Below are positions 34,106 to 42,113 of a stretch of DNA of 64,000 bases, piece by piece. The stretch is taken from contig JACPDN010000005.1 in the NCBI GenBank assembly GCA_016183985.1, positions 1-64,000 on the forward strand, in the 5' to 3' direction. Under the pieces are notes generated by a model, which saw only the letters and a program-made list of their open reading frames with translations, was not told where the DNA came from and ran no database searches. The translations under genes were made by a program, and so were the position numbers. This DNA is from Pseudomonadota bacterium. GTDB lineage: Bacteria; Pseudomonadota; Alphaproteobacteria; Dongiales; Dongiaceae. Positions within the stretch are counted from its first letter, which is position 1. Each line of letters begins with the position of its first letter.

Positions 34106-35110
34106 ATGGGAGTCGATGCGGTATCTACTACTTCTCCAAAAATAGCTCCAACTGCTGGAGGGCGGGCTTTGCGCTCACTCATTCTTTCGCTAGCGGCATT
34201 TTGCGCTGGCCTTGCTGTCGTTGTCGGTCTCACCATCTCGGCGGCACAAGCAGCCGAAGTCACCTTGCTCGCGGTTGAAAAGGCCGGCGGCGCGGAAGTG
34301 AAGGGCGACATCGCCTGGTCCGTGGTGAAGGTGAACAAGGAAACCGGCAAGCCCGAAGCAAAGGCGGCTGCCAGCGGCACCGGCGCACGCTTCGTCGCTA
34401 AGCTCGATCCCGGCCAATACCTGGTCACTGCCAAACTCGGCAAAATCGAGAGCAGCCAGGCAATCCTCATCGGCAAGTCCGCGACCACGCGTTCGCTGGT
34501 GCTCGCCGATCCGACAAAAGCGACCGCTTCGAAACAGCCTGAGGCTGGCCCGCCGGCCCAACTTTCCATCAATCTGAAACTCAGCAAGGGCAAGGCGCCG
34601 ATCAAGGAGCCGGTCCTGTGGGAAGTCTATAAGTATCAGAAGGGCGCCACCGAAAACGGTGAGAAGCTGACCGAGCAGAGGGCCGCAGTCGGCCAGTTCA
34701 CCTTGCCCGGCGGCTCCTATGTCGTGCGCGCACATTTCAAGGATGCCAAGGCCGATCTGGTTATTCCGATCCAGGCCGGCCAGTCGCTGAAATACACACT
34801 CAACCTTTATGCCGGTTATGTGAAGCTCGCGGCGCTGAAGCCCAAGAAGCAGAAGACCCAGGCCGAGGCGCTTAACTGGCAGATCCTGCGCCAGCGCCCG
34901 AATGCGCCCGGTGTTTATGAGCTGGTCGCCAGCAGCGCCAAGCCCGACCCCACCATGATGCTACGGGAAGGCCGCTATCTCGCGGTGGCGCGTCTGGGTG
35001 CAAAGCTCTGGGGCAGCGAGCAGATCGTGATCACGGCCGGCCAGACAACCAGCAAGAAGATCAACCTCAAGGAAGGCGTCGGCGCCCCCGAGGTTGCCCA
35101 GGCGAACTAA
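34106..35110 (+). CDS. Secreted protein with three tandem beta-type repeats, 334 aa
   Basis: A ~20-residue polar lead is followed by a hydrophobic signal region ending in AAQAAEV (cleavage near residue 50). The mature part has three ~85-residue repeats, each with a Trp followed by a Gly-[YS]-Y-x-V or similar ending: IAWSVVKV...LDPGQYLVTAKL, VLWEVYKY...LPGGSYVVRAHF, and LNWQILRQ...LREGRYLAVARL. Each closes with an xIxIxxGQ/K-xxxxxLxL strand. This pattern suits small beta-sandwich (carboxypeptidase-regulatory-like) domains. Lys-rich between repeats. Envelope or periplasmic role likely; no known family named. Confidence 0.75.
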   Translation: MGVDAVSTTSPKIAPTAGGRALRSLILSLAAFCAGLAVVVGLTISAAQAAEVTLLAVEKAGGAEVKGDIAWSVVKVNKETGKPEAKAAASGTGARFVAKLDPGQYLVTAKLGKIESSQAILIGKSATTRSLVLADPTKATASKQPEAGPPAQLSINLKLSKGKAPIKEPVLWEVYKYQKGATENGEKLTEQRAAVGQFTLPGGSYVVRAHFKDAKADLVIPIQAGQSLKYTLNLYAGYVKLAALKPKKQKTQAEALNWQILRQRPNAPGVYELVASSAKPDPTMMLREGRYLAVARLGAKLWGSEQIVITAGQTTSKKINLKEGVGAPEVAQAN

Positions 35111-35135
35111 CGCTTAGGCGAACTATCGCTTACTT

Positions 35136-35164
35136 GTCATGCCCCGGCGCGGCCTGGGCATGAC
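35136..35164. repeat. GTCATG...CATGAC intergenic palindrome
   Basis: GTCATGCCCCGG and CCTGGGCATGAC flank a short CGCGG centre. Same ends as the copies at 2409 and 40854. Lies between the three-repeat gene and mttB2. Confidence 0.7.
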
Positions 35165-35324
35165 AATAGAGAAGGAGTAAGCGGCGCCCCGCCAGTCGGT
35201 TGGGCGCCGTTTCCGTTTGAGCCCGATGACAAGCCGGAATGCACCGTATGAGACTTTCAGGTGCCCGGAATTCGCCTGCCTTTGCTAGTTTGGTGACAGA
35301 CGTTAACACCCAACGAGGCTTATC

Positions 35325-36863
35325 ATGTCACGGGAAGCAGCGCGCGAGGCGCGCGGTCGCCGCAACACCAGGCAGGCGAAAGGGCTGAAGCAGCTCCCCT
35401 GGCGCAACCATCGCAACAATTACGATCCGGTCCGGGTCTTGAGTGATGACCAGATCGAAGCGATCCATCAAACGTCGCTCCGTATCCTCTCGGAGCTCGG
35501 CATCGAGTTTCTGGAAGAGAATGCGCTCCGCATCCTCAAGGAGAACGGGGCCGAGGTGAAAGCCGGCTCTAATCTGGTGCGCTTCGATCCTGCCTTGATC
35601 ATGGAAAAGATCAAGACGGTGCCGAAGACTTTCACGCTGCATGCGCGCAACCCAGCGCATAATCTCTCCTTCGGTGGCAACCATATCAATTTCGGCTCCG
35701 TTGCCTCGGCACCCAACGTCTCCGATCTCGACAAGGGCCGCCGCCCGGGCAATTTCGAGGATTATTGCAATCTCGTGCGGCTCGCACAGTCACTCAATGC
35801 CGTGCAGTTCCTGGGCGGCTATCCGGTCGAGCCCGCCGATTTGCCGCCGAGTACCCGTCATCTCGATGCGCTCTATGTGGCGGCAACACTCACCGACAAA
35901 GTCTGGCATCCGTATTCGCTTGGCAATGAGCGCATCGAGGATGCGATCGAGTTGATGGCGCTTGCGCGCGGTATCTCGAAAGAGCAACTGGCCAAGGAGC
36001 CGAGTGTCTTCTCGATCATCAACAGCAACTCGCCTTTGCGTCTCGATACGCCTATGCTGCAAGGCTTGCAGGCGATGGCGAAAGCGGGGCAGCCGATCGT
36101 CCTCACGCCGTTCACGCTCTCTGGTGCCATGGCACCGGCGACCATTGCCGGTGCCCTCGCACAGGCCAATGCCGAAGCGCTGGCTGGCCTTGCGTTCACG
36201 CAGATGGTCAATCCGGGTGTGCCTTGCGTCTATGGCGGTTTCACCTCGAATGTCGACATGAAGACTGGGGCACCAGCCTTCGGCACGCCGGAATATACCC
36301 GTGCCGCCATGGCCGGCGGCCAGCTTGCGCGCAAATACGGTTTCCCCTACCGCTCCAGCAATGCCTGCGCTGCCAATGCGGTCGACGCGCAGGCGGCCTA
36401 TGAATCCCAGATGTCGTTGTGGGGCGCCGTGATGGGCCATGCCAATCTCATCCTGCACGGTGCCGGGTGGATGGAGGGTGGCCTGGTTGCGTCGTTCGAG
36501 AAGATGGTCATCGACGCCGAGATGATCCAGGGTATGAGCGAGTTCATGATGCCGCTCGACGTCTCGGAGGACGCGCTCGGCTTTGAAGCCATGCGCGAGG
36601 TCGGACCGGGCGGCCATTTCTTTGGTGCCGCGCATACGCTGGCGCGCTACGAGACCGCGTTCTATTCGCCGCTCGTTTCCGATTGGCGCAATTACGAGAC
36701 CTGGCGCCTCGCCGGGGCACAGGATGCGGCACAGCGCGCCAACACCTTGTGGAAGCAGGCCCTGGCCGAGTTCGAAGCACCGGCAATCGATCCCGCGATC
36801 GACGATGCCATGAAGGACTTCATCGGCCGCCGCAAGGCTGAGGGTGGCGTGAAGCAGATCTGA
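35325..36863 (+). CDS. MttB-family methyltransferase, paralogue 2
   Basis: 512 aa, same superfamily and layout as the gene at 15873: FTSNVDMKTGAPAFGTPEYTRA, NAVDAQAAYESQMSLWG, ILHGAGWMEGGLVASFEKM and REVGPGGHFFGAAHT. No in-frame amber codon, so a non-pyrrolysine member. It shares only family-level similarity with paralogue 1 in many segments, so the two probably act on different amines or are old duplicates. A basic lead (REAARGRRNTRQAKG-like) again precedes the domain. It stands alone; a palindromic repeat lies upstream and a hairpin without U-run (36851-36873) marks the 3' end. No corrinoid protein gene adjoins it. Confidence 0.88.
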   Translation: MSREAAREARGRRNTRQAKGLKQLPWRNHRNNYDPVRVLSDDQIEAIHQTSLRILSELGIEFLEENALRILKENGAEVKAGSNLVRFDPALIMEKIKTVPKTFTLHARNPAHNLSFGGNHINFGSVASAPNVSDLDKGRRPGNFEDYCNLVRLAQSLNAVQFLGGYPVEPADLPPSTRHLDALYVAATLTDKVWHPYSLGNERIEDAIELMALARGISKEQLAKEPSVFSIINSNSPLRLDTPMLQGLQAMAKAGQPIVLTPFTLSGAMAPATIAGALAQANAEALAGLAFTQMVNPGVPCVYGGFTSNVDMKTGAPAFGTPEYTRAAMAGGQLARKYGFPYRSSNACAANAVDAQAAYESQMSLWGAVMGHANLILHGAGWMEGGLVASFEKMVIDAEMIQGMSEFMMPLDVSEDALGFEAMREVGPGGHFFGAAHTLARYETAFYSPLVSDWRNYETWRLAGAQDAAQRANTLWKQALAEFEAPAIDPAIDDAMKDFIGRRKAEGGVKQI

Positions 36864-36875
36864 CGTCTGCTTCCA

Positions 36876-37121
36876 TCACGCCTGCCAGAACTGTTTGGCG
36901 CCTTCCGCCTCGGCATCGGCGCGGCTGGCACCGAAATCCTTCAGTGCCATATCCGAGAGCCCGAGCAATTGGCGCCGCTCGCGCGCCTGCGCCTGGCGGT
37001 CGAGCCATGTGATGATCAACCGGCTGGTATAAGCGGCGACCTTCGCCGCGCATGCCTTGAATGACAGGCGTGATGGGTGGGCGACGAGTGCGGTTGGAAT
37101 GTGGGTACTGGTCATGGCCAT
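36876..37121 (-). CDS. DUF1127 domain protein, 81 aa
   Basis: Start at 37121 with AAGGAG a few bases upstream. The C-terminal half carries the DUF1127 motif: WLDRQAQARERRQLLGLSDMALKDFGASRADAEAE. Such small basic proteins are RNA-binding regulators linked to carbon and phosphate metabolism in some alphaproteobacteria. The N-terminal ~35 residues are variable. The small gene upstream (37133) probably shares its transcript. Confidence 0.88.
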   Translation of the reverse strand: MAMTSTHIPTALVAHPSRLSFKACAAKVAAYTSRLIITWLDRQAQARERRQLLGLSDMALKDFGASRADAEAEGAKQFWQA

Positions 37122-37132
37122 GGTCGATCTCC

Positions 37133-37387
37133 TTAGAACAGCTGGCGCAACAGGCTGGCCGGCCCGTGAAGGCGCGGCATCCGCAGGTGCGGAAAATCGA
37201 AATCGAGCAAAATTCTGACGCAACGGCCGACGATTGATTGCAAGCCGATGAGATGATCGTCCTGCGTCGTGGGACATCCGTGGGTAACAATGGTTACCGG
37301 CGATCGGCTGAGCCAGCCCACCGGCTGCGGCCTGCTCCAATCCTCGGCGGGATCGTGCCGGTTCATGTCTTCCGGGTAGGGTCTCAT
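37133..37387 (-). CDS. Small hypothetical protein, 84 aa
   Basis: The start at 37387 has a consensus AGGAGG seven bases upstream, the best support that it is translated. The sequence is polar at the front (PEDMNRHDPAEDW), includes THGCPTTQDDHLIG and ends LHGPASLLRQLF. No membrane segment and no family recognised. Only 11 bases separate its stop from the DUF1127 start, so they form an operon. Confidence 0.55.
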   Translation of the reverse strand: MRPYPEDMNRHDPAEDWSRPQPVGWLSRSPVTIVTHGCPTTQDDHLIGLQSIVGRCVRILLDFDFPHLRMPRLHGPASLLRQLF

Positions 37388-37646
37388 GGCCGTTCCTCCT
37401 GCTCTTTGGCCCTGTCGCCGGTGGTTGCGGCGATGAGATCTTTGTAGCCGCGGGGCGGGATTTGACCGGGGGACCGCGCGGGAATTGGGCCGCCCAGGGA
37501 TATGCCGATCGGGAAACGGACGTTGTTTTCATCGTGAAAACTCCGTTAAATCCCATTGCGGGCGTCGTTCATGGGCCTGTCCGGGTGGCGTAGCGGCAGG
37601 CAAGCGGGACGGCGGCCATGTGGCATCGCATCGGGGGCAGTACCGG

Positions 37647-39632
37647 ATGGCGGTTGCAGCGCTCAGACTTCTTGGGACCTTCGAGTTGACGCTCGGCGAT
37701 GGGCGGCCGGTGGACTTGCCCGGTCAGAAGGACCGCGCCTTGCTGGCGGTGCTCGCCCTGTCCGGCAGTGCGCCGCAATCAAGGGAAAAGCTGGCGAGCC
37801 TGTTATGGGGCGACCATGGCGAGGCGCAGGCGCGAGACAGCCTCAAGCACGCCTTGACTCGCATCAGGCAATGTCTGGGTGACACCGCGCAGGCGGCACT
37901 GTTTGCGGACCGGCAATCGGTCAGGTTGGATCCGGGCGGATTGTCCAGCGACGTCACCGATTTCGAACACCTGGCGCGCCAGCAGTCACAGGACGCGCTG
38001 GAGCGGGCCTGTGCGCTCTATGCGGGCGAGCTGTTGGAAGACATCAATCTGCGCAGTACCGAATTCGAAGCCTGGCTGCTGGTCGAGCGCCAGCGTTTGC
38101 GTCGGCTGCATGAGGAGGCATTGTCGGCATTGCTGCGGCCGTCGGTGCCGATCGGCATGCGCGAAAGCGCCGCCTGGCGCCTCGTGAAACTCGACCCACT
38201 GCGCGAGGCGGCCAGCCGCGCGCTCATGCAGATCCATGTCGACCGGGGTGAGACCGCGCAGGCGATCAGGCTGTTTGAAGCGCTGCGCGACCGGTTGCAT
38301 GCCGAAATGGGCGTGAAGCCGGAACGGGAAACCACGGCGCTCTATGAAGCATTGCGGTGGCAACACACGGAACCGGCGGTATCAGCCGCAGCACCCGTCA
38401 CGGCGCAGGCCGCGGCTCCGGTCGAACCACCACTGCCGGCCAAACCGTCGATTGCCGTCCTGCCATTCCAGAATTTGAGCGGCGATCCGGAGCAGGAATA
38501 TTTCGCGGATGGCATGGTGGAGGAGATCATCACGGCTCTGTCGCGCATGCGTTGGCTGTTCGTGATCGCCCGCAATTCCAGTTTCACCTATCGCAGCCGT
38601 GCCGTGGACGTGAAGCAGATCAGCCGTGAACTCGGTGTGCGCTATGTCCTTGAAGGCAGTGTGCGCAAGGCGGCAAATCGCGTGCGCATCACCGGCCAGT
38701 TGATCGATGCGACGACTGGCGCGCATCTTTGGGCCGACCGTTTCGACGGTGGGCTCGACGAGGTCTTCGATCTGCAGGATCAAGTCGCGACCAGCGTGGT
38801 CTGTGCAATCGCGCCGAAACTGGAACGCGCGGAAATCGAGCGCACGAAACGCAAGGCGACGGGAAGCCTGGACGCCTATGATCATTTCCTGCGGGGCATG
38901 GCCAGCGTGCATCATTGGACGCAGGAGGCGAGCGATGAGGCGCTGCAACACTTTCGCCGTGCCATCGAGCTCGACCCGGATTACATCTCGGCTTACGGCA
39001 TGGTGGCGCGTTGCTATTCCCAGCGCAAGGTCAGCGGATGGGTGAAGGATCGGGAAGAAGAAATTGCCGATTCCGTCCGCCTTGCCAAGCATGTGGCACA
39101 ATTCGGCACCGACGATCCGCTGGCGCTCGTAACGGCCGGGATGGCACTCGGCTATGTGGTCGGCGAACTGGAAGATGGCGATGCCATGATCGAGCGGGGT
39201 CTCATCCTCGACCCCAATCTCACCTGGGGATGGCTGTTCAGCGGTTGGACCAAGGTCTGGCTCGGCGACTGGGAGGCGGCGCTGGAACGCATGCAGCGCG
39301 CCATGCGCCTCAGTCCCCAGGATCCACAATTCTTCAACATGCAGACGGGAGCGGCCTGGGCGTACCTTCTCGCGGGCCGCTATGCCGAGGCGCAATCATG
39401 GGCTCAGGCTGCCTTGCGTGCCCGGCCCGACTATCTCAATCCGCTTTGCATCATGGCGGCTTGCGCGGCACTTGCGGGCAATTTGGAGGATGCCCGGAAG
39501 AACCTCGCCCATATGCAGCAGATCGATCCGGGTGCGCGCATATCCAATATCCAGCAGCGCTATCCCTTCCGCCGGCAGGAAGACCTGGCGCGGTTTGGCG
39601 AGGGACTTAGGTTGGCGGGATTGCCGGAGTAG
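37647..39632 (+). CDS. SARP-type regulator with TolB-like and TPR domains
   Basis: 661 aa from the ATG at 37647. Residues 1-~95: OmpR/SARP winged-helix DNA-binding domain (LRLLGTFELTLGDGRPVDLPGQKDRALLAVLAL). Residues ~95-245: bacterial transcriptional activation (BTAD) domain (LYAGELLEDINLRSTEFEAWLLVERQRL). Residues ~265-400: TolB-like domain (AVLPFQNLSGDPEQEYFADGM, GVRYVLEGSVRKA). Residues ~410-655: TPR-like repeats (ALQHFRRAIELDPDY, AQSWAQAALRARPDY). No cyclase catalytic domain is present, although homologues are often called adenylate cyclases. Targets unknown. Confidence 0.88.
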   Translation: MAVAALRLLGTFELTLGDGRPVDLPGQKDRALLAVLALSGSAPQSREKLASLLWGDHGEAQARDSLKHALTRIRQCLGDTAQAALFADRQSVRLDPGGLSSDVTDFEHLARQQSQDALERACALYAGELLEDINLRSTEFEAWLLVERQRLRRLHEEALSALLRPSVPIGMRESAAWRLVKLDPLREAASRALMQIHVDRGETAQAIRLFEALRDRLHAEMGVKPERETTALYEALRWQHTEPAVSAAAPVTAQAAAPVEPPLPAKPSIAVLPFQNLSGDPEQEYFADGMVEEIITALSRMRWLFVIARNSSFTYRSRAVDVKQISRELGVRYVLEGSVRKAANRVRITGQLIDATTGAHLWADRFDGGLDEVFDLQDQVATSVVCAIAPKLERAEIERTKRKATGSLDAYDHFLRGMASVHHWTQEASDEALQHFRRAIELDPDYISAYGMVARCYSQRKVSGWVKDREEEIADSVRLAKHVAQFGTDDPLALVTAGMALGYVVGELEDGDAMIERGLILDPNLTWGWLFSGWTKVWLGDWEAALERMQRAMRLSPQDPQFFNMQTGAAWAYLLAGRYAEAQSWAQAALRARPDYLNPLCIMAACAALAGNLEDARKNLAHMQQIDPGARISNIQQRYPFRRQEDLARFGEGLRLAGLPE

Positions 39633-39714
39633 CGACGCCCAGTGTCTGGGCCGATCCTTCCGGCAGAATCATGCAAGCATCTCGCAGGAACAGGTATTAA
39701 GTACCGACCTTGAT

Positions 39715-39724
39715 TGTGATCACA
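39715..39724. promoter_or_regulatory. TGTGATCACA palindrome upstream of the aldo/keto reductase
   Basis: Perfect 10-bp palindrome, 32 bases before the gene start. It resembles two CRP/FNR half-sites without the usual six-base spacer, so a CRP operator is not supported; another dimeric regulator is possible. Confidence 0.3.
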
Positions 39725-39755
39725 TGCGCGCCTTCATTAGTTTTGAAGGTGCACC

Positions 39756-40835
39756 ATGCCGCTTGATCATTTCGTGACTCTCGGCCGTTCCGGCCTGCGC
39801 GTTTCACCGCTTTGCCTCGGTACCATGACTTTTGGTGAGGAATGGGGCTGGGGAGCATCGGTCGATGAGTCGAACAAAATTCTCGATGCCTATCTCGACC
39901 GTGGCGGAAATTTCATCGATACCGCCAATATCTATACCAAGGGCCATTCGGAAAAGATCATCGGCGATCACCTGGGACGCCATTCAGCACGCCGCCATAG
40001 GGCGGTGATTGCTACCAAGTTCTTCGGCAATCTCTATCGCGGCGATCCCAATGGTGGCAGTGCCAATAGGAAGAGCATCATCAGCGCCTGCGAGAACTCG
40101 CTGCGTCGATTGCAGACCGACTATATCGATCTCTACTGGATGCACGCCTGGGACCCGCTGACGCCGATCGAGGAAACCATGCGCGCCCTCGACGATCTCG
40201 TCGACAGCGGCAAGGTCCGCTATATCGGCTTCTCCGACACGCCGGCCTGGAAATGTGCCGAGGCGCAGACCATCGCGCGCTTCCGTGGCTGGGCGCCACT
40301 CATCGCGTTGCAGATCGAATACTCGCTGCTGGAACGGACGGTGGAGGGTGATCTGGTGCCGATGGCGCTTGACCACGGTCTTGGTATTACGCCCTGGTCG
40401 CCGTTGAAGGGCGGCGCACTCACGGGCAAGTATCGGCGTGGCGGCAACGTCCAGGCGGGTCGAGGTGAACGGGTGACGGCGGCACTCACCGACAAGACCT
40501 ACGACATTGTCGATGCGTTGGTCGAGATCGCTGAAAGGCTCGGCACCACTCCTTCGCGTGTTGCCCTGGCCTGGCTATCGGCACGATCCGGCGTGGCCTC
40601 GCCGATCATTGGTGCACGAACACTTGCACAGCTTGATGACAATCTCGGTGCGTTGGACGTGAAATTGACATCTGAGATGGCACAAAAACTCGACGCGCTC
40701 AGTGTACCGGCCCTCAACTTCCCTGCCGGTTTCCTGAACTATGTCTCCCAAGTGGCGCAGGGTGGCACCACAGTCAACGGCGTCAGCGCCGAGCCTTGGC
40801 CCTTGTCACCAGTGACTGACGCCGAAAGGCATTGA
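39756..40835 (+). CDS. aldo/keto reductase
   Basis: 359 aa cytosolic NADPH-dependent oxidoreductase, TIM barrel. LGRSGLRVSPLCLGTMTFG opens the protein; DTANIYTKGHSEKIIG has the catalytic Tyr region, and the Asp-Lys-His partners fit FIDTAN, IATKFFG and DLYWMHAWD. Near the end, PIIGARTLAQLDDNLGAL is the cofactor-binding segment. Matches the YajO/Gpr-like group; physiological substrate not predicted. Single-gene unit followed by a repeat. Confidence 0.92.
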   Translation: MPLDHFVTLGRSGLRVSPLCLGTMTFGEEWGWGASVDESNKILDAYLDRGGNFIDTANIYTKGHSEKIIGDHLGRHSARRHRAVIATKFFGNLYRGDPNGGSANRKSIISACENSLRRLQTDYIDLYWMHAWDPLTPIEETMRALDDLVDSGKVRYIGFSDTPAWKCAEAQTIARFRGWAPLIALQIEYSLLERTVEGDLVPMALDHGLGITPWSPLKGGALTGKYRRGGNVQAGRGERVTAALTDKTYDIVDALVEIAERLGTTPSRVALAWLSARSGVASPIIGARTLAQLDDNLGALDVKLTSEMAQKLDALSVPALNFPAGFLNYVSQVAQGGTTVNGVSAEPWPLSPVTDAERH

Positions 40836-40853
40836 TGTCCGACCTAAACCTAC

Positions 40854-40884
40854 CGTCATGCCCGGGCTTGGCCCGGCCATGACG
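40854..40884. repeat. CGTCATG...CATGACG intergenic palindrome
   Basis: CGTCATGCCCGGGC and GGCCCGGCCATGACG around a TT centre, after the aldo/keto reductase stop. Third local member of the family at 2409 and 35136. It may fold as a transcript end but lacks a U-run. Confidence 0.7.
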
Positions 40885-41023
40885 TGAAGGATGGGAAATA
40901 CATCCCGCAGTTTTGTGCAAACAAAGCGGATGATCGGGCATTTGTCCGCATTCGAATTCGTGCTCCAATTCATGTCTCGTCCGCCGCTTCCATTTGGGGG
41001 CCGCCAGCCAATAGGAGACGCTG

Positions 41024-41623
41024 ATGCGTTTCGCGCAGATTTGTCTTCGACAATTTGCCGTCATTTCTCTGTCCGTCGTTTTCGGGACCGCCTTGCTGTT
41101 CTGGCAGGCCAGCAACAATCTCAGCCATGGTGAAGGCACGGCGAGCGCCGCCGACAGTCTCAAAGCCTGGGACAAGATCGCCACCGTGCTCGAAAACCCA
41201 CGGTGCTTGAATTGCCATCAGGTGAATTCGCCTCTTCAGGGCGATGAGCGGCGCCTGCATGTGCCATTGGTGGTGCGTGGCGAGGACAATCTCGGCGTTC
41301 CCGGCATGCGCTGTACCACCTGCCATAGCCAGACCGGCAACAACCCGACCTCGAGCGTGCCGGGTGCGCCGCATTGGTCGCTGGCGCCGTTGGAGATGAA
41401 TTGGCAAGGCCTTTCCCCAGGCGATATCTGCCGCCAGCTGCGTGACCCGAAGAAGAACGGCAACCGCAATGCCGAAAAGCTGGTGACGCACTTTGCTGAA
41501 GACGAATTGGTGGGCTGGGGCTGGACTCCCGGCAAGGGCCGCATGCCGGTCGCCATGCCACGCGCCGAGCTGACCGAGCATGTGAAGACATGGCTCGCCG
41601 GCGGCAGCGAATGCCCGAAATAA
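41024..41623 (+). CDS. Di-haem c-type cytochrome, likely electron acceptor of the IorAB enzyme
   Basis: 199 aa with an N-terminal membrane segment ([18 protein letters not shown]) acting as signal or anchor. Two haem c sites: CLNCH at residues 61-65 and CTTCH at 97-101; a Met-rich stretch GRMPVAMP supplies a possible distal ligand. It lies 22 bases upstream of the 2Fe-2S gene in the same direction, and related molybdenum hydroxylases use a membrane cytochrome c as electron acceptor instead of a FAD subunit. Confidence 0.85.
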   Translation: MRFAQICLRQFAVISLSVVFGTALLFWQASNNLSHGEGTASAADSLKAWDKIATVLENPRCLNCHQVNSPLQGDERRLHVPLVVRGEDNLGVPGMRCTTCHSQTGNNPTSSVPGAPHWSLAPLEMNWQGLSPGDICRQLRDPKKNGNRNAEKLVTHFAEDELVGWGWTPGKGRMPVAMPRAELTEHVKTWLAGGSECPK

Positions 41624-41645
41624 CGGACCGGACAAGGAGGATCGG

Positions 41646-42101
41646 ATGATTACCCTCAATATTAACGGTCAGAACCACGATCTCGACGTCGAGCCGGAGA
41701 TGCCGCTGCTTTGGGTGCTGCGGGACCGGCTCAACATGACGGGGACGAAATTCGGCTGCGGTGTCGCTCAATGCGGCGCCTGCACCGTTCATGTCGACGG
41801 TGAATCGCGCCGTTCCTGCTCGACCATGGTGGGCGATGTGGTGGGCAGCGAGATCACCACCATCGAAGGCCTTGATGGCAAAGTGGCCAAGGCCGTGCAG
41901 ACGGCCTGGCAGAAGCTTGATGTGGTGCAATGCGGCTATTGCCAGTCCGGGCAGATCATGTCGGCGATCGCCTTGCTCTCGATGATCGAGAAGCCGACGG
42001 ATGCGGATATCGATGCCGGCATGGAGGGCAATATCTGTCGCTGTGGCACCTATCAGCGCATCCGCGCCGCGATCCACGAAGCTGCCAAGTCACTGGCATA
42101 G
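41646..42101 (+). CDS. (2Fe-2S) small subunit of an IorAB-type molybdenum hydroxylase
   Basis: 151 aa. First cluster of plant-ferredoxin type: Cys38, 43, 46 and 58 ([23 protein letters not shown]). Second cluster: Cys96, 99, 131 and 133 (QCGYCQSGQ and NICRCGTY). Matches the small subunit of isoquinoline 1-oxidoreductase and aldehyde dehydrogenases of that group. An AAGGAGG site precedes the start. Co-transcribed with the large subunit 12 bases downstream. Confidence 0.93.
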   Translation: MITLNINGQNHDLDVEPEMPLLWVLRDRLNMTGTKFGCGVAQCGACTVHVDGESRRSCSTMVGDVVGSEITTIEGLDGKVAKAVQTAWQKLDVVQCGYCQSGQIMSAIALLSMIEKPTDADIDAGMEGNICRCGTYQRIRAAIHEAAKSLA

Positions 42102-42113
42102 AGGGAGGATGCG

